A stretch of 5,799 bases of DNA from Gammaproteobacteria bacterium (lineage in GTDB: Bacteria > Pseudomonadota > Gammaproteobacteria > GCA-001735895). The notes below the pieces were generated by a model. The model saw nothing but the letters and a program-made list of their open reading frames with translations, did no database searches and was not told where the DNA came from. This document shows, piece by piece, positions 5,275-5,799 of this stretch (within the stretch, counting starts at the first letter, position 1; each line of letters begins with the position of its first letter). The translations under genes were made by a program, and so were the position numbers. Where the stretch lies: NCBI GenBank assembly GCA_003645435.1, contig QNFD01000193.1, forward strand, positions 1-5,799, in the 5' to 3' direction.

Positions 5275-5799
5275 ATGAGTACAGAGCAATACGGAAACCT
5301 TGGCTTGTCTGGTATCAGTCTAAAGCCGGGTAAAACAGGTAGTACTACTCGCCTCGGCGTAACCGCCGGCAATGTTGTCTCGCAGTTGCGCCGCATGATT
5401 CTGGAGGGCCAGTTTACCCACGAAGAACGCCTGCCGGCGGAACGAAACCTGGCCGAGGAATTCAAGGTTTCTCGAGGCACCATCAGAACCGTGCTGCAAA
5501 TCCTCGAAGAACAGCATCTTGTCACCCGCAAAGTCGGCAGCGGGACCTATGTCACACATAGAGAACCCGGCACCCAGCACGATATTTCCGCGATTACGAG
5601 TCCGCTCGAAATGCTCGAAGTACGTATCGCTATCGAACCGCAAATGGTGCGACTGGCGATTACCAACGCCAGTCACCGCGACCTGGAGGAACCGCGCATA
5701 GCCCTGCGTCAATGCGAAGACTGCGGCGGCGATCCGGAAAAATTTGCCATCGCCGATACCGCCTTTCACATGGCGCTTGCGCATTGCTCTAAAAACAAA
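5275..5799 (+). CDS. GntR-family, FadR/FCD-type transcriptional regulator (3' end outside window)
   Basis: The reading frame stays open for 175 codons to the window edge, so the C-terminus is missing. An AGGAG site (5263-5267) lies 7 nt before the ATG. The winged helix-turn-helix spans about 30-95 and shows the GntR signature LPAERNLAEEFKVSRGTIR (53-71), then LEEQHLVTRKVGSGTYV (77-93), where the wing ends. The FCD ligand domain starts near 109 with LEMLEVRIAIEPQMVRLA. Asp161 and His165 (DTAFH) fit the first two of the usual four metal ligands; the later His ligands would lie beyond the window. About 25 extra residues precede the winged helix. FCD regulators usually sense small carboxylates or related metabolites and often control the adjacent divergent operon, so it probably regulates the amine-assimilation genes and itself. 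The family call is firm; the effector is unknown. Confidence 0.88.
   Translation, partial: MSTEQYGNLGLSGISLKPGKTGSTTRLGVTAGNVVSQLRRMILEGQFTHEERLPAERNLAEEFKVSRGTIRTVLQILEEQHLVTRKVGSGTYVTHREPGTQHDISAITSPLEMLEVRIAIEPQMVRLAITNASHRDLEEPRIALRQCEDCGGDPEKFAIADTAFHMALAHCSKNK

Noticed and set aside
5232..5784. Minus-strand reading frames of 99 and 154 codons opposite the regulator
   Set aside because: The plus strand carries a clear GntR/FCD protein with a good start; these are antisense shadows of it.
1..5799. Mobile elements, CRISPR arrays, tRNA or rRNA genes
   Set aside because: No transposase motifs, terminal inverted repeats, spaced direct-repeat arrays or cloverleaf folds were seen on either strand.

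Overview
The window holds a compact minus-strand operon of at least five genes and, across a 562-nt intergenic region, a divergent plus-strand regulator gene cut off by the window end. Base composition is moderate, Shine-Dalgarno sites are strong, and the proteins look proteobacterial. A free-living, probably aquatic gammaproteobacterium fits best, but this is an impression, since no rRNA or other taxonomic marker is present.

In transcription order (right to left) the operon encodes four recognisable proteins. The first is a 489-residue glutamine-synthetase-fold ligase (4712 to 3243). Next come three stand-alone pieces of a glutamate-synthase-like enzyme: a class II glutamine amidotransferase (3201 to 2263), a GXGXG beta-helix protein (2275 to 1439, overlapping the previous gene by 13 nt) and an FMN/Fe-S synthase subunit (1410 to 67). 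This is the MgsA-MgsB-MgsC (GlxB-GlxC-GlxD) set known as N-methylglutamate synthase. A fifth gene starts at position 53 with its own ribosome binding site and leaves the window after 17 codons; it is not recognised.

In the N-methylglutamate pathway, a glutamine-synthetase-like enzyme makes a gamma-glutamyl amide from an amine, glutamate and ATP. MgsABC converts this to an N-alkylated glutamate, which a dehydrogenase (MgdABCD) then oxidises. The ligase here keeps the glutamate, ATP and metal ligands of glutamine synthetase. By eye alignment, however, it has Tyr in place of the ammonium-binding Asp (E. coli Asp50) and Trp in place of the catalytic base (E. coli Glu327). That argues for an amine substrate rather than ammonia. 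Which amine cannot be read from this window.

The divergent gene encodes a GntR-family, FadR/FCD-type regulator, presumably controlling the operon and itself. The intergenic region has no convincing gene. It does have an unusual density of short palindromes, including two 13-bp inverted repeats lying end to end at 4988-5013, and candidate promoter elements for both directions.
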